This document shows positions 7,117 to 15,143 of a DNA stretch of 50,268 bases, piece by piece. Source of the stretch: SZUA-584 sp964441275. Its GTDB lineage: Bacteria; Bacillota; Clostridia; Christensenellales; SZUA-584. Under the pieces are notes generated by a model, which saw only the letters and a list, made by a program, of their open reading frames with translations, searched no databases and was not told the origin of the DNA. The stretch spans positions 1 to 50,268 of the forward strand of contig CAYTUG010000015.1 in the NCBI GenBank assembly GCA_964441275.1. The letters run 5' to 3'. Numbering within the stretch: the first letter of the stretch is position 1; each line of letters starts with the position of its first letter. The position numbers were made by a program, and so were the translations under genes.

Positions 7117-8011
7117 GCTGATACTTGAACAAGTGGCGGATATTCACGATGTGCCGCAAGGCGCATACAACATAAGGCGAAACGGGCAGGGCGCGGCGCG
7201 CAACATTACCGCCAATATAGATATTGCCGCAAAAAAAGACGGGAAGGGAATCGATATAACCGTAAAACCCAACACTAAGAACGAAAGTGTGCACATACCC
7301 GTTATATTGACGGCGGAGGGGTTGACCGATGTCGTATATAACACATTCGAAATAGGCGAGTGTGCGGATGTTTTTATAGTCGCGGGATGCGGAATACATA
7401 ATCCGGGCAACGCTAAATCGCAGCACGACGGCATACACGAGTTTTTTGTACGCCGCGGCGCCCGCATGCGTTATGTTGAGAAACATTATGGTCAAGGCAC
7501 GGGGCAAAAGGTGTTAAATCCTAAAACGATAATCCATGCTGAGAAAGGTTCCACAGTCGAGCTTGAGCTTGTCCAGATAAGCGGGGTGGACAGCACTCAC
7601 CGTGATACTGCAATTAAGCTTTGCGACAGGGCAAAACTGATAATCACAGAGCGGCTTTTGACAGACGGCGCTCAGCATGCTTTTTCATCCATATCCATTG
7701 AAATGGAAGGTGCGGATTGTTCCGCGCAGATAATATCCCGGTCTGTTGCCAAAGCTAATTCCAAGCAGGATTTTTTGTTTGACATGATAGGCAAAAATGC
7801 GTGCCGCGGCCATATTCAGTGTGATGCAATTATAATGGACAATGCCGTTGTTATATCAACTCCGCGCATTAGCGCACACCATGAGTACGCTCAATTGGTT
7901 CACGAGGCGGCCATAGGGCGTTTGGAATCGCAGCAACTGCTTAAACTTGAATCGTTAGGTTTAACTCCGGCAGAGGCGGAGGAAACAATACTTCAAGGGT
8001 TTTTGCGTTAG
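7097..8011 (+). CDS. smsB: SufB/SufD-like Fe-S scaffold (SmsB)
   Basis: The 304-residue protein is a short SufB/SufD-family scaffold, about two thirds of the usual SufB length. The family C-terminus is clear: LVHEAAIGRLESQQLLKLESLGLTPAEAEE and the final ILQGFLR correspond to the conserved end of SufB/SufD, with the HEA motif at 269-271. Cys98, Cys236 and Cys242 are candidate ligands. The start at 7097 is supported by GTGGAGG at 7084-7090 and makes a 20-base overlap with smsC, implying translational coupling; an upstream in-frame ATG at 6986 lies deep inside smsC and is unlikely. With SmsC it should form the B2C2-type scaffold assembling clusters in the cytosol. Confidence 0.85.
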   Translation: MLSALDKLILEQVADIHDVPQGAYNIRRNGQGAARNITANIDIAAKKDGKGIDITVKPNTKNESVHIPVILTAEGLTDVVYNTFEIGECADVFIVAGCGIHNPGNAKSQHDGIHEFFVRRGARMRYVEKHYGQGTGQKVLNPKTIIHAEKGSTVELELVQISGVDSTHRDTAIKLCDRAKLIITERLLTDGAQHAFSSISIEMEGADCSAQIISRSVAKANSKQDFLFDMIGKNACRGHIQCDAIIMDNAVVISTPRISAHHEYAQLVHEAAIGRLESQQLLKLESLGLTPAEAEETILQGFLR

Positions 8012-8026
8012 ATTAAAATTTTGCTT

Positions 8027-8323
8027 TCATACTAATTTTTGCTTTTCTAATTGCTCTAAGGCTTCTTCCGAAAGCGTAATGTAGTAAGCCTGGTCGGACT
8101 CGGCTTCGGCGCTTTTATTTTTGGTCTGGGTAGAAAACACATACTTTAACTGCATGGCGGAGGCAGACGCTTTTTCGCTGCCTTTAACTTTTTTAAGCTC
8201 TTCGCTCGCCGCTTGTTCGGCTGCTCTTGCAACGCCTGTATTATTTGGGTTGTGTGCGCTTGTATTTAGTACGCTCATTGCGCCGCTTGATTGTGCGCCC
8301 TGCAACATGTTAACGGCGGACAT
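8027..8323 (-). CDS. Unrecognised 98-residue protein under c-di-GMP riboswitch control
   Basis: The protein is small, hydrophilic and rich in Ala, Ser and Glu, with no signal peptide or membrane segment. The N-terminal part (1-35, with a QGAQSSG and Asn-rich stretch) looks disordered, the middle (36-60) is predicted helical with several lysines, and the end carries YYITLSEEALEQLEKQK. I do not recognise a family. The start is firm because AGGAGGATTGTT precedes the ATG. A c-di-GMP-I riboswitch with a terminator lies directly upstream, so expression should follow the second messenger that sets motility against sessile growth; a motility, surface or biofilm role is a reasonable inference but not shown. 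Confidence 0.75.
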   Translation of the reverse strand: MSAVNMLQGAQSSGAMSVLNTSAHNPNNTGVARAAEQAASEELKKVKGSEKASASAMQLKYVFSTQTKNKSAEAESDQAYYITLSEEALEQLEKQKLV

Positions 8324-8348
8324 AACAATCCTCCTTTTTTATGCTGAT

Positions 8349-8381
8349 AAAAAAACCCTTGTTTAGTTAAAAGGCAAGGGT
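8349..8381 (-). terminator. Riboswitch-controlled terminator
   Basis: On the minus strand ACCCTTG (8375-8381) pairs with CAAGGGT (8355-8361) and is followed by a run of seven Ts (8349-8355), just before the ribosome binding site of the 98-residue protein. The 5' arm overlaps GCGACCC (8378-8384), which can alternatively pair with GGGTTGC (8399-8405) at the 3' edge of the aptamer. Confidence 0.8.
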
Positions 8382-8398
8382 CGCAAACCAAACTATTT

Positions 8399-8468
8399 GC
8401 AACCCGACTGCCATAGCTTTGCCTTAGGCTCGTAGCTTTGCGTCCCGCCCTTTCGGGTGGTTTGCCCG
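8399..8468 (-). ncRNA. Cyclic di-GMP-I (GEMM-I) riboswitch aptamer
   Basis: The minus strand contains the hallmark GEMM-I elements in order: GGGCAAACC, a stem capped by a GAAA tetraloop (CCCGAAAGGG), GGGACGCAAAGC, GAGCCTAA, and GCTATGGCAGTCGGGTTGC. These match the tetraloop, tetraloop receptor and ligand-binding core of the class I c-di-GMP aptamer. The closing stem would pair 5' GCAA with 3' TTGC. Because the same 3' strand can form an anti-terminator with 8378-8384, ligand binding is predicted to favour termination (an OFF switch). Confidence 0.93.
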
Positions 8469-8598
8469 TTTTATTTACATGACAGTTAATATATAATACT
8501 TTTATATCAACTTGAAACATTATATTTTGATATTGAACACCAAAAACCTTTTATGCGCCTGTTAAAATATTAAACAGCATAATCAGATTAAATGCGTT

Positions 8599-9705
8599 TT
8601 AATAGTGTACGCATAATAAATAGAAAACAGTGCCGCTGTACCGCCATCCTATATCCCATGGAACATGATATCTGTCGGCGTTATGGCAGCTTACAAGCGG
8701 ATACCCCTTTGAATCAAAGTCCGTAACCACGGCAAGGTGCGCTACTTTTCCCTTTTTGGTATACGCAATAATATCTCCCGGCATCAAGCTGTATGCGTGC
8801 TTGTAAACATTCGTGTAACTGCCTTTGGCAATAACGCTCGCTCTGCCGCTATAAACCAAATAGTCTCTCAGCGCTTGCGCTTTTATCCATATATAGCTTC
8901 CTTTCCTGTTGTTGTAGTTCCATGCGGAATTTTTTTTAAATCTTCCGCCTTCGAAAAGCACCTGCGAGACAAAATTGGTACAATCTCCCCCTAACGAGTT
9001 GTAATTGGTATATTCGCTGTTGTAACCGCTTGTGGAAGTTGCGCCGCAGAATTTATCTGCATATTCTACCGCGGCTATTCTTTTGCTGTTATCTGTGCAG
9101 TTGGTTTTGGGTTCGTGCGATTGGATATGCTCGCTTATGTCTGAAGATAGCTTGTCGGTATCAAGCATACAGGATAAAGGATCGGCATACCATTCCCGGC
9201 TTATTATAAAACCGTCCTCTTTGGGGATCAAATCTATAGAATGGTGTGTGCCCAAATGAAAAAAGTTTTCAATATCGGGACAGCCGTCATACGAATATGT
9301 ATATTTAGTCGATGCAATTATATAAAACGAAAAGCCCCTTCCTACCTGTTTAATGCTGTTTATTTTAAACTCGCTGCTTATATCCAATATAGAACAGCAT
9401 TGCTTTTTAGCCCAGCCATCAAGATAATTTGCTCTGCGAATTTCGTTTTCATATGCCCAAAGCCCATTGCGTTCGTCAACGAGGTATAAATCTTTCAGGT
9501 TTTCAAGATCACAGTTTAGCATTGATTGGTTTCTTGTTACAAAGATTTTGTCTATTATGTTTTTCCATTTCAAATTATCGTCTGTTGACATAACTTTCAG
9601 GCTTATAGGCAAAACGCGCAACAATGCCAATATAATCAATACCAAGACTGCAAAACAAATGCAGATATAAAGCAAAGTTTTATTTATAGCTTTGAATACG
9701 ATCAT
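8599..9705 (-). CDS. Membrane-anchored amidase-domain (Amidase_6) protein
   Basis: The 368-residue protein has one N-terminal membrane segment (about residues 8-30), a variable middle region, and a C-terminal putative amidase domain. The domain shows the features of the Amidase_6 / NlpC-P60-like cysteine hydrolases: AAVEYADKFCG, then YNSLGGDCTNFVSQVLFEGG with the nucleophilic Cys, then LMPGDIIAYTKKGKVAHLAVVTD with the catalytic His. Such proteins are exported and cleave cell-wall peptides or related amides. The start at 9705 is preferred because GGGTG precedes it; an ATG at 9726 has no ribosome binding site. The neighbouring cupin gene is separated by a strong hairpin, so it is probably a separate unit. 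Confidence 0.8.
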   Translation of the reverse strand: MIVFKAINKTLLYICICFAVLVLIILALLRVLPISLKVMSTDDNLKWKNIIDKIFVTRNQSMLNCDLENLKDLYLVDERNGLWAYENEIRRANYLDGWAKKQCCSILDISSEFKINSIKQVGRGFSFYIIASTKYTYSYDGCPDIENFFHLGTHHSIDLIPKEDGFIISREWYADPLSCMLDTDKLSSDISEHIQSHEPKTNCTDNSKRIAAVEYADKFCGATSTSGYNSEYTNYNSLGGDCTNFVSQVLFEGGRFKKNSAWNYNNRKGSYIWIKAQALRDYLVYSGRASVIAKGSYTNVYKHAYSLMPGDIIAYTKKGKVAHLAVVTDFDSKGYPLVSCHNADRYHVPWDIGWRYSGTVFYLLCVHY

Positions 9706-9789
9706 TTTTTCACCCAAAAGAGGCATTATTAATAAATATGTAAAATACTACACGGGTAGACTTTTATTTTCGCAAATAAGAAAACAATG

Positions 9790-9828
9790 AAGCAGCCTTT
9801 AAGGTTTAACGTTAAAGGCTGCTTTTAT
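9790..9828 (-). terminator. Strong hairpin terminator downstream of the cupin gene
   Basis: A 13-bp perfect stem, AAGCAGCCTTTAA (9790-9802) and TTAAAGGCTGCTT (9812-9824), closes a nine-base loop immediately after the cupin stop. The T-tract on the minus strand is interrupted (CATTGTTTTC), but the stem strength makes a terminator likely. Confidence 0.65.
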
Positions 9829-9833
9829 ACTGC

Positions 9834-10388
9834 TCAGTATGCGTTATACACTTCGGCGGCTTCCGCATCTTTTTTATTTTGGTGCAACGCGCCAAAAGGG
9901 TGCTCAGGAGGCGCATATATAGAATAAAGTTTAAGCGGCTTGTTGCCAATGTTGGTCAGATTGTGCCACTTTCCCGCGGGTATCAGAATTACGTAATCAT
10001 CATCCACCCTTCTTTTATAATTTAGCTGATCCTTACTGTCTCCCATTTCAACCAACCCTTTTCCGTCTTCTATGCGGATAAACTGATCGACATGAGGATG
10101 GGACTCTAAACCGATATCTTCGCCCACGTTAATGCTCATCAATGTCAGCTGCAAATTGTTTCCCGTCCACAAAGCCGCACGAAAAGCGGTGTTTAGTTTT
10201 GCCGCGTCTTCTATGTCTGTAACAAACGGTTCGCGCCCGAAGTCTTTTTGCGCAATTGCTCTGTTGGGGTTTTCCGAATACGCCGCATGCGGATAATCGC
10301 CAAAGTCGCTATGCGTGTAGCATGGGAAATCGCCTGCAAAACTCTGATCATCATATGGATGCCGGTATCGTCTATAAGGGAAGTACAT
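9834..10388 (-). CDS. Cupin-domain protein
   Basis: The 184-residue protein is a single-domain cupin. The first cupin motif is visible as ESHPHVDQFIRIEDGKG (residues 95-111; His97, His99 and Gln102 at metal-ligand positions) and the second as ILIPAGKWHNLTNIG (134-148; His142). The N-terminal 40 residues are rich in Tyr, His and Pro, and may be a flexible extension. Metal-binding cupins of this type include sugar-phosphate isomerase-like and small stress proteins; the substrate cannot be inferred. A ribosome binding site AAGGAG is present just upstream of the ATG. Confidence 0.85.
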   Translation of the reverse strand: MYFPYRRYRHPYDDQSFAGDFPCYTHSDFGDYPHAAYSENPNRAIAQKDFGREPFVTDIEDAAKLNTAFRAALWTGNNLQLTLMSINVGEDIGLESHPHVDQFIRIEDGKGLVEMGDSKDQLNYKRRVDDDYVILIPAGKWHNLTNIGNKPLKLYSIYAPPEHPFGALHQNKKDAEAAEVYNAY

Positions 10389-10548
10389 AATAAGCTCCTT
10401 TCATATGGTATATTCTATAATATGCTATTGCTAAAAAGGTGTGTTGCGCCAACAGGGCAGGGCATTGGGCGCACGCAGTTTGTTATGATTGCTCCTATCC
10501 TATTTTGCGCAAAACAGGGTATAATAAAGCTGAAAAGCAGGTGAGATT

Positions 10549-12558
10549 ATGGTTACCTATTCCAAAGTAAACCGTCTTGTTTATGAAAAATCGCCGTATC
10601 TGCTCCAGCATGCTTATAACCCCATTGATTGGTATCCATGGGGAGACGAAGCGTTTGATTTGGCAAATACAGAGGATAAGCCAATATTTCTTTCTATAGG
10701 ATATTCCACATGCCATTGGTGTCATGTTATGGCTCGCGAAAGCTTTGAAAATGCCGAAGTGGCGCGAATACTTAATAAACGCTATGTGGCAATCAAGGTC
10801 GACAGGGAGCAACGGCCCGATATAGATATGGTGTATATGAATGTTTGCCAGGCTATGATGGGCAGCGGGGGTTGGCCGCTTACGCTTATATTAACGCCCG
10901 ATAAAAAGCCGTTTTTTGCGGCTACGTATTTGCCGCCAAAGTCAATGTACGGGCGCATTGGGTTGATTGAGCTGCTTGAAAAAATCGCTCGGCTTTGGGA
11001 GCATGCACGCGAAGAGCTGATAAAAACTGGAGAAAACACAGCCGAGAATCTTACATTTGCCGGAAAAAGCAATGAAGAGGTGCGGTTTGACGATGTATTA
11101 GAAACCGGATATCTTGAGCTGGAAAAGATGTTTGATAAAAAATTTGGCGGATTCTCGTATGCGCCTAAATTCCCCATGCCGCATTATTTAATGTTTTTGC
11201 TGCGTGATTACAAGCTAAACGATCGTGCAAACTCGCTAACAATGGTGAAGAAAAGTTTAGCCGGCATGTATAAAGGGGGCATATTTGACCATGTCGGAGG
11301 CGGATTTTCACGATATTCAACCGACCGAAAATGGCTTGTTCCGCATTTTGAGAAAATGCTATACGATAATGCCCTTTTGCTGCAAGCGTATGCGCAAGGC
11401 TATGCGGTGACGGGCGAATTGATGTTTAGATATGTAGCCAAAAAAACTGCACAATATTTAATCCGCAATATGCAAACGCAAGAGGGCGGTTTTTATTCGG
11501 CCGAAGATGCGGATTCTGAAGGTGGGGAAGGGCTGTTTTATGTATGGGAACACGAAGAGTTGAAAAAGGCGCTAAGCAGGGATGAGCTTTCGTTAATAGA
11601 ATCAGATTATGGGGTTGGCGGGAAACCGAATTTTGAAGATAAATATATATTAAACAGGCTCAACACTGATGGTTTTGCGGGCAGCGGACATGAAAGAGTA
11701 TTGGATAAACTTTTTACAATACGTGAGAACAGAGTAAAACCGTTTAAAGATACAAAAATATCCGCCGCATGGAACGGCTTTGCAATAGACGCCATGGCGC
11801 AGGCAGGCATGCTGCTTGATACGCGTGAATACGTTGCATGTGCCAAAAAAGCGGCGGATTTTATAATTAGCGAATTGACCGATAAAGAGGGTACGCTTTT
11901 ATGCGGCGCTTATCTTGACGGGGCTGCAGGACCCGCCTTTCTTGCCGATTACGCAAACATGGTAAATGCGCTGATTTCGGTTTATCTTGCGCAAAGGGAT
12001 ACGCACTATTTGGAGCAGGCGCTAATGCTTGCGAAAAAGATGCTTGTTCTGTTTGAAGACGAAAATGGGTTTTTTATGTCTGAAAATCAAGAACTGTTTA
12101 TTAGGCCGCGCGATGAATATGACGGCGCATTGCCTTCGGGAAGCTCGTGTGCCGTTATGGCGCTTGTTGCCCTGTGGCGGATTACGGGTGAGCAGTATTG
12201 GCAACAAAAAGCGGATAAAGCCATAGATGCGCTGTTGCCGCAAGCGACCAAACATTCGGCAGCGCATATACATCTTTTATCTGCGCTTATGATGCGGGTT
12301 GCAAAAAACCGGCATATAATAATTTCGTCGCATAACAATAACGAAGAAGCGTTGTCGGCTTACAAGCTGCTATGCGGCAGGTTCGAGCCTTTTGATACGG
12401 TTTTGTTCAATGATTTGGACAGCAACGATAAGTTAATTCCGTATTTGAAGAGCTATAGAAAAGATGTGGATTTTGCGGCATACATGTGCGAAAACTTTTC
12501 GTGCAGGCAGCCGGTATATACCGCTAAAGAGCTTTTTGAAATAATAAAACAGAGTTAA
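10549..12558 (+). CDS. yyaL: Thioredoxin-domain protein of the YyaL / spermatogenesis-associated 20 family
   Basis: The 669-residue protein matches the YyaL (DUF255) family at its usual length. The N-terminal thioredoxin-like domain (about 1-165) starts NRLVYEKSPYLLQHAYNPIDW and contains the CxxC-type motif CHWCHV (Cys55, Cys58). The remainder is an (alpha/alpha) barrel related to six-hairpin glycosidases and N-acylglucosamine epimerases, seen in segments such as GGIFDHVGGGFSRYSTDRKW and FYSAEDADSEG. The cellular role of the family is not established. AGGTGAG precedes the ATG. The stop overlaps the convergent DUF134 gene by four bases, so there is no space for an independent terminator. Confidence 0.92.
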   Translation: MVTYSKVNRLVYEKSPYLLQHAYNPIDWYPWGDEAFDLANTEDKPIFLSIGYSTCHWCHVMARESFENAEVARILNKRYVAIKVDREQRPDIDMVYMNVCQAMMGSGGWPLTLILTPDKKPFFAATYLPPKSMYGRIGLIELLEKIARLWEHAREELIKTGENTAENLTFAGKSNEEVRFDDVLETGYLELEKMFDKKFGGFSYAPKFPMPHYLMFLLRDYKLNDRANSLTMVKKSLAGMYKGGIFDHVGGGFSRYSTDRKWLVPHFEKMLYDNALLLQAYAQGYAVTGELMFRYVAKKTAQYLIRNMQTQEGGFYSAEDADSEGGEGLFYVWEHEELKKALSRDELSLIESDYGVGGKPNFEDKYILNRLNTDGFAGSGHERVLDKLFTIRENRVKPFKDTKISAAWNGFAIDAMAQAGMLLDTREYVACAKKAADFIISELTDKEGTLLCGAYLDGAAGPAFLADYANMVNALISVYLAQRDTHYLEQALMLAKKMLVLFEDENGFFMSENQELFIRPRDEYDGALPSGSSCAVMALVALWRITGEQYWQQKADKAIDALLPQATKHSAAHIHLLSALMMRVAKNRHIIISSHNNNEEALSAYKLLCGRFEPFDTVLFNDLDSNDKLIPYLKSYRKDVDFAAYMCENFSCRQPVYTAKELFEIIKQS

Positions 12559-12917
12559 GGTTTGCCGCGCCTGTGCCGCCCTCTGCGCCTGCCGCATCCC
12601 TCGCAAAGGGCCGGGTTGTTGCGTTTGGGGCATAGTTTATAGTCGCCGCCCGAAATGTTTAAATGCTTGCCGGTTACAATGCTCTTTGCTATCTTTGCGC
12701 GCGCATCGGAATACAGGCGTTGAACCGTAGAGCGCGCGACACCCAATTCATTGGCGCATTGTGACTGGTCCATGCCCTTGTGGTCTATAAGCCTTATTGT
12801 TTCGTATTCTTCAACGCTAAGTATTACGGGCTCTCCCGTTATTGGGGCTTCACGCGGGCCGAACTCGTTATATAACGGCATTGAGCATATAATTTTTGGT
12901 TTGCGCGGTCGCGGCAT
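12555..12917 (-). CDS. DUF134 (UPF0251) DNA-binding protein
   Basis: The 120-residue protein has the DUF134 layout. It opens MPRPRKPKIICSMP, continues with VILSVEEYETIRLIDHKG, and then carries a sigma-70 region-4-like helix-turn-helix, MDQSQCANELGVARSTVQRL (residues 49-68). The C-terminus has cysteines (CPKRNNPALCEGCG) that may bind a metal or cluster. DUF134 genes are typically linked to DUF5320 and Nbp35/Mrp ATPase genes in anaerobes, exactly as here, suggesting a regulator of this Fe-S or metal-related module. The small repeat GTCC-N10-GGAC just upstream (about 12944-12961) is a possible autoregulatory site. Confidence 0.88.
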   Translation of the reverse strand: MPRPRKPKIICSMPLYNEFGPREAPITGEPVILSVEEYETIRLIDHKGMDQSQCANELGVARSTVQRLYSDARAKIAKSIVTGKHLNISGGDYKLCPKRNNPALCEGCGRRRGRHRRGKP

Positions 12918-13010
12918 TATTTATCTCCTTGTAATAAAACAGTCCCATTAACATAGGACCATTTTATCATAATCAGTCGTAATTCTCAAAGTTCTTTAAT
13001 ACTGCTCTGA

Positions 13011-13259
13011 TTAAGAATCTTTGTTTTGCTCAGAGTCTAATCTGCTTTTTAGCTCGTCAACCTGCCTGCGAAGTTCTGCGACTTCAGAAGAAACCGCATT
13101 GACGCCATAAACTCTGCGTCTTGCGCGTCTGCCCGGACCTCTGCCGTATCCTGCAAATCCGCCGCCAAGTCCGGGGTTGCGCGCTGCTCCGCATATGCCA
13201 AACCCGCCGCCTGTGCCCGGGCCTTCGCCCATAGGGCCTGTACCATCAAATCCTGGCAT
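13011..13259 (-). CDS. DUF5320-type glycine-rich small protein
   Basis: The 82-residue protein starts MPGFDGTGPMGEGPGTGGG, the signature opening of the DUF5320 family. It continues with a Gly/Arg-rich segment (to about residue 50) and ends in a short coiled coil with heptad leucines and valines (VAELRRQVDELKSRL). The start at 13259 is supported by AGGAGG upstream; the longer frame to 13319 overlaps the operator-like palindrome. Such proteins are found beside DUF134 and Mrp/NifX-type genes in anaerobes; their function is unknown. Confidence 0.85.
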   Translation of the reverse strand: MPGFDGTGPMGEGPGTGGGFGICGAARNPGLGGGFAGYGRGPGRRARRRVYGVNAVSSEVAELRRQVDELKSRLDSEQNKDS

Positions 13260-13284
13260 TTTTCTATCCTCCTGTGATTTTAAT

Positions 13285-13335
13285 ATGGGCATATACCCAT
13301 TTGCAATTTCATTATACAATTGTTATGGGTATATG
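13285..13335. promoter_or_regulatory. Operator-like repeats between the DUF5320 gene and mrp
   Basis: ATGGGCATATACCCAT (13285-13300) is a near-perfect palindrome with one mismatch, and its half-site recurs as ATGGGTATATG at 13325-13335. The sites lie between the divergent DUF5320 and Nbp35/Mrp genes and would suit binding by the linked DUF134 protein or another dimeric regulator. The role is inferred. Confidence 0.5.
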
Positions 13336-13357
13336 TCAAATAATTTTTCAAAATCTA

Positions 13358-13386
13358 TTGACAAAGCAACTTAAGGCGCATAACAT
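13358..13386 (+). promoter_or_regulatory. Promoter of the Nbp35/Mrp gene
   Basis: TTGACA (13358-13363), a 17-bp spacer and TAACAT (13381-13386) lie about 35 bp before the start codon. Confidence 0.6.
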
Positions 13387-13421
13387 CTAATAATGTACGA
13401 TATTGAAAAGGAGCCGGGTAA

Positions 13422-14237
13422 ATGGCAGACTGCGAAAACTGCCCTTCAAAGGGCGAATGTAGTGATACGGAAAACTGTACAATAAAGAATAATCCATACA
13501 GCACAGTAAAACATGTAATTGGTGTGATGAGCGGAAAAGGCGGCGTGGGCAAATCAACCGTTGCCGTGCTGCTTGCAAAATCGCTTTTAAAGCAAGGTTA
13601 TAAAGTCGGCATATTGGATGCGGACATCACAGGTCCCAGCATTCCGCGGCTGCTCGGTATAAAAGACGCGCAAATAGAGCAGAGCGAATTGGGGCTTGTG
13701 CCCGCTAAAGCCGAAGGGATCAGTGTAATGTCTCTTAATCTGCTGCTGTCCGATGAAACGCAGCCAGTTATTTGGCGGGGCCCCATCCTTTCCGGGACTG
13801 TCAAGCAGTTCTGGGAAGAGGTTTTTTGGGGAGAGCTTGATTATTTAATAATAGATATGCCCCCGGGTACGGGTGACGTGCCGCTTACCGTAATGCAGTC
13901 TATCCCTTTGAGCGGAATGGTAATAGTCAGCGTACCGCAGGATATGGTTTCAATGATAGTCTCTAAAGCGGTCAACATGGTCGAGATGATGAAAATCAAG
14001 CTTATAGGCGTTGTGCAAAATTTTTCAAAATTGACCTGCCCGGATTGTGGCAAGGAAATACGCCTCTTTGGGGATGCACAGGATGATTTTCAAGAGAAAA
14101 GCGGAATAAAGCTATTGGGTGAGCTGCCCATGGCGACTGAACTCTCGCGCATAACTGACCGGGGTATAGATGTGCAAAACAAACAGATAAACGAAATTAT
14201 GGACAGTGTGGCAAAGCAGGTCGCAGCAGACATTTAA
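13422..14237 (+). CDS. mrp: Nbp35/Mrp-type P-loop ATPase, Fe-S carrier
   Basis: The 271-residue protein is a Mrp/Nbp35 ATPase that binds and transfers Fe-S clusters in the cytosol. It carries an N-terminal Cys motif (Cys4, 7, 13 and 19) as in Nbp35, the deviant Walker A GKGGVGKST (38-46), DADITGPSIPRLLG, the DMPPGTGD motif (145-152), and the family CxxC in LTCPDCGKEI (Cys206, Cys209) that holds the bridging cluster in the dimer. AAAAGGAG precedes the ATG. Its neighbours (DUF5320 and DUF134) form a recurrent anaerobe module. It may pass clusters made by the SmsCB system encoded 6 kb upstream, but that link is inference. Confidence 0.92.
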   Translation: MADCENCPSKGECSDTENCTIKNNPYSTVKHVIGVMSGKGGVGKSTVAVLLAKSLLKQGYKVGILDADITGPSIPRLLGIKDAQIEQSELGLVPAKAEGISVMSLNLLLSDETQPVIWRGPILSGTVKQFWEEVFWGELDYLIIDMPPGTGDVPLTVMQSIPLSGMVIVSVPQDMVSMIVSKAVNMVEMMKIKLIGVVQNFSKLTCPDCGKEIRLFGDAQDDFQEKSGIKLLGELPMATELSRITDRGIDVQNKQINEIMDSVAKQVAADI

Positions 14238-14260
14238 AAACGCTGCGGGTAAAAACTTTA

Positions 14261-14318
14261 AAGACACATGGCGTTTTTGCGGTTCGCATAGGCATACCAT
14301 GTGTCTTATTATATTTTT
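14261..14318 (+). terminator. Terminator after mrp
   Basis: AAGACACATGG (14261-14271) pairs perfectly with CCATGTGTCTT (14297-14307) over an 11-bp stem, with ATTATATTTTTG following. Confidence 0.7.
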
Positions 14319-14342
14319 GTTTGTGTAATACTTAGAAGAGCA

Positions 14343-15053
14343 TCACTGAAATATTATGGGCCTTCCGAAAGTGTTCCAATTTCCGTTTTGCAAAATGCCG
14401 CCGCGTATTTTATCATGGTACACTCGCCTGTCTATTGTACGCTTTAGCACCACGCCCACAAATCCGCTTACGGCTTCGTAAATAAAGCCGTGTTTGCCTA
14501 CTATGCCCATGTGTACAATTCTGCCCTGTTCGTTTTCGACAAATACAATGTCGCCCGGTTGCAACTGCTCTTTTGTAATGGGCAAGCAGTAATCGGTGTA
14601 AGTGTCGTGCGCCGTCCTGTCAGTATATTTTTCGTATAAATGAAGCTCATTTGCAGCATACCACCAAAGCCCGCTGCAGTCCCACGCATAATCCTGCGGG
14701 AATCGATGACCGTTTATATTTGCGTTTTGTGCAACGCTGCGCAGGTATTCCAACCGGCCGCCGTCTAAATAATCGGGGTATAATTCGTATACGCTGTCAA
14801 TAAAATCGTCAGTTACGGCGTGCCCCTGCCCGCCGAATATATATTCGCCGCCCACACAGCCGTCAAGAAAATTGAGCAGCCTTGCGATATCGCCTTGGGG
14901 TTCTTGCTCGTTTGCGTATTTTTGCTCATAGTATGCGCGTTCGCGCTCTGTTTCCTCCGCCGAAGGCGCGCATCCGGTTAAAAGCAAAATGGCTATAAGC
15001 AAGCCAACCGTTATTTTGGTTAAAATATTCATGTTCAAATTATATACTATCAT
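14343..15053 (-). CDS. NlpC/P60-type lipoprotein hydrolase
   Basis: The 236-residue protein is an exported lipoprotein: a hydrophobic segment (about 11-26) ends in the lipobox LLTGC (Cys28). The mature part carries an NlpC/P60 cysteine peptidase fold, with the nucleophile in YAWDCSGLWWY (Cys126), PGDIVFVENEQGRIVHMGIVG with His181, and a family-typical length. Such enzymes cut peptidoglycan stem peptides or act in wall remodelling. An alternative start at 15032 (MNILTK) would shorten the signal by seven residues; neither start has a perfect ribosome binding site, GGTGG being close to the first. It is convergent with mrp and divergent from the DacF-like gene. Confidence 0.82.
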   Translation of the reverse strand: MIVYNLNMNILTKITVGLLIAILLLTGCAPSAEETERERAYYEQKYANEQEPQGDIARLLNFLDGCVGGEYIFGGQGHAVTDDFIDSVYELYPDYLDGGRLEYLRSVAQNANINGHRFPQDYAWDCSGLWWYAANELHLYEKYTDRTAHDTYTDYCLPITKEQLQPGDIVFVENEQGRIVHMGIVGKHGFIYEAVSGFVGVVLKRTIDRRVYHDKIRGGILQNGNWNTFGRPIIFQ

Positions 15054-15143
15054 CAGCCACCATTCAATGAGAATTGGAGCATTGTAAAAGAATATGCTTT
15101 AAGCCTTTAGGAAAAACTATAAAAAAACGGGGAGAAAAATAGA

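Noticed and set aside
9032..9489. Plus-strand ORFs opposite the Amidase_6 protein.
   Set aside because: The minus-strand protein has clear catalytic motifs and a membrane anchor; the opposite frames have none.
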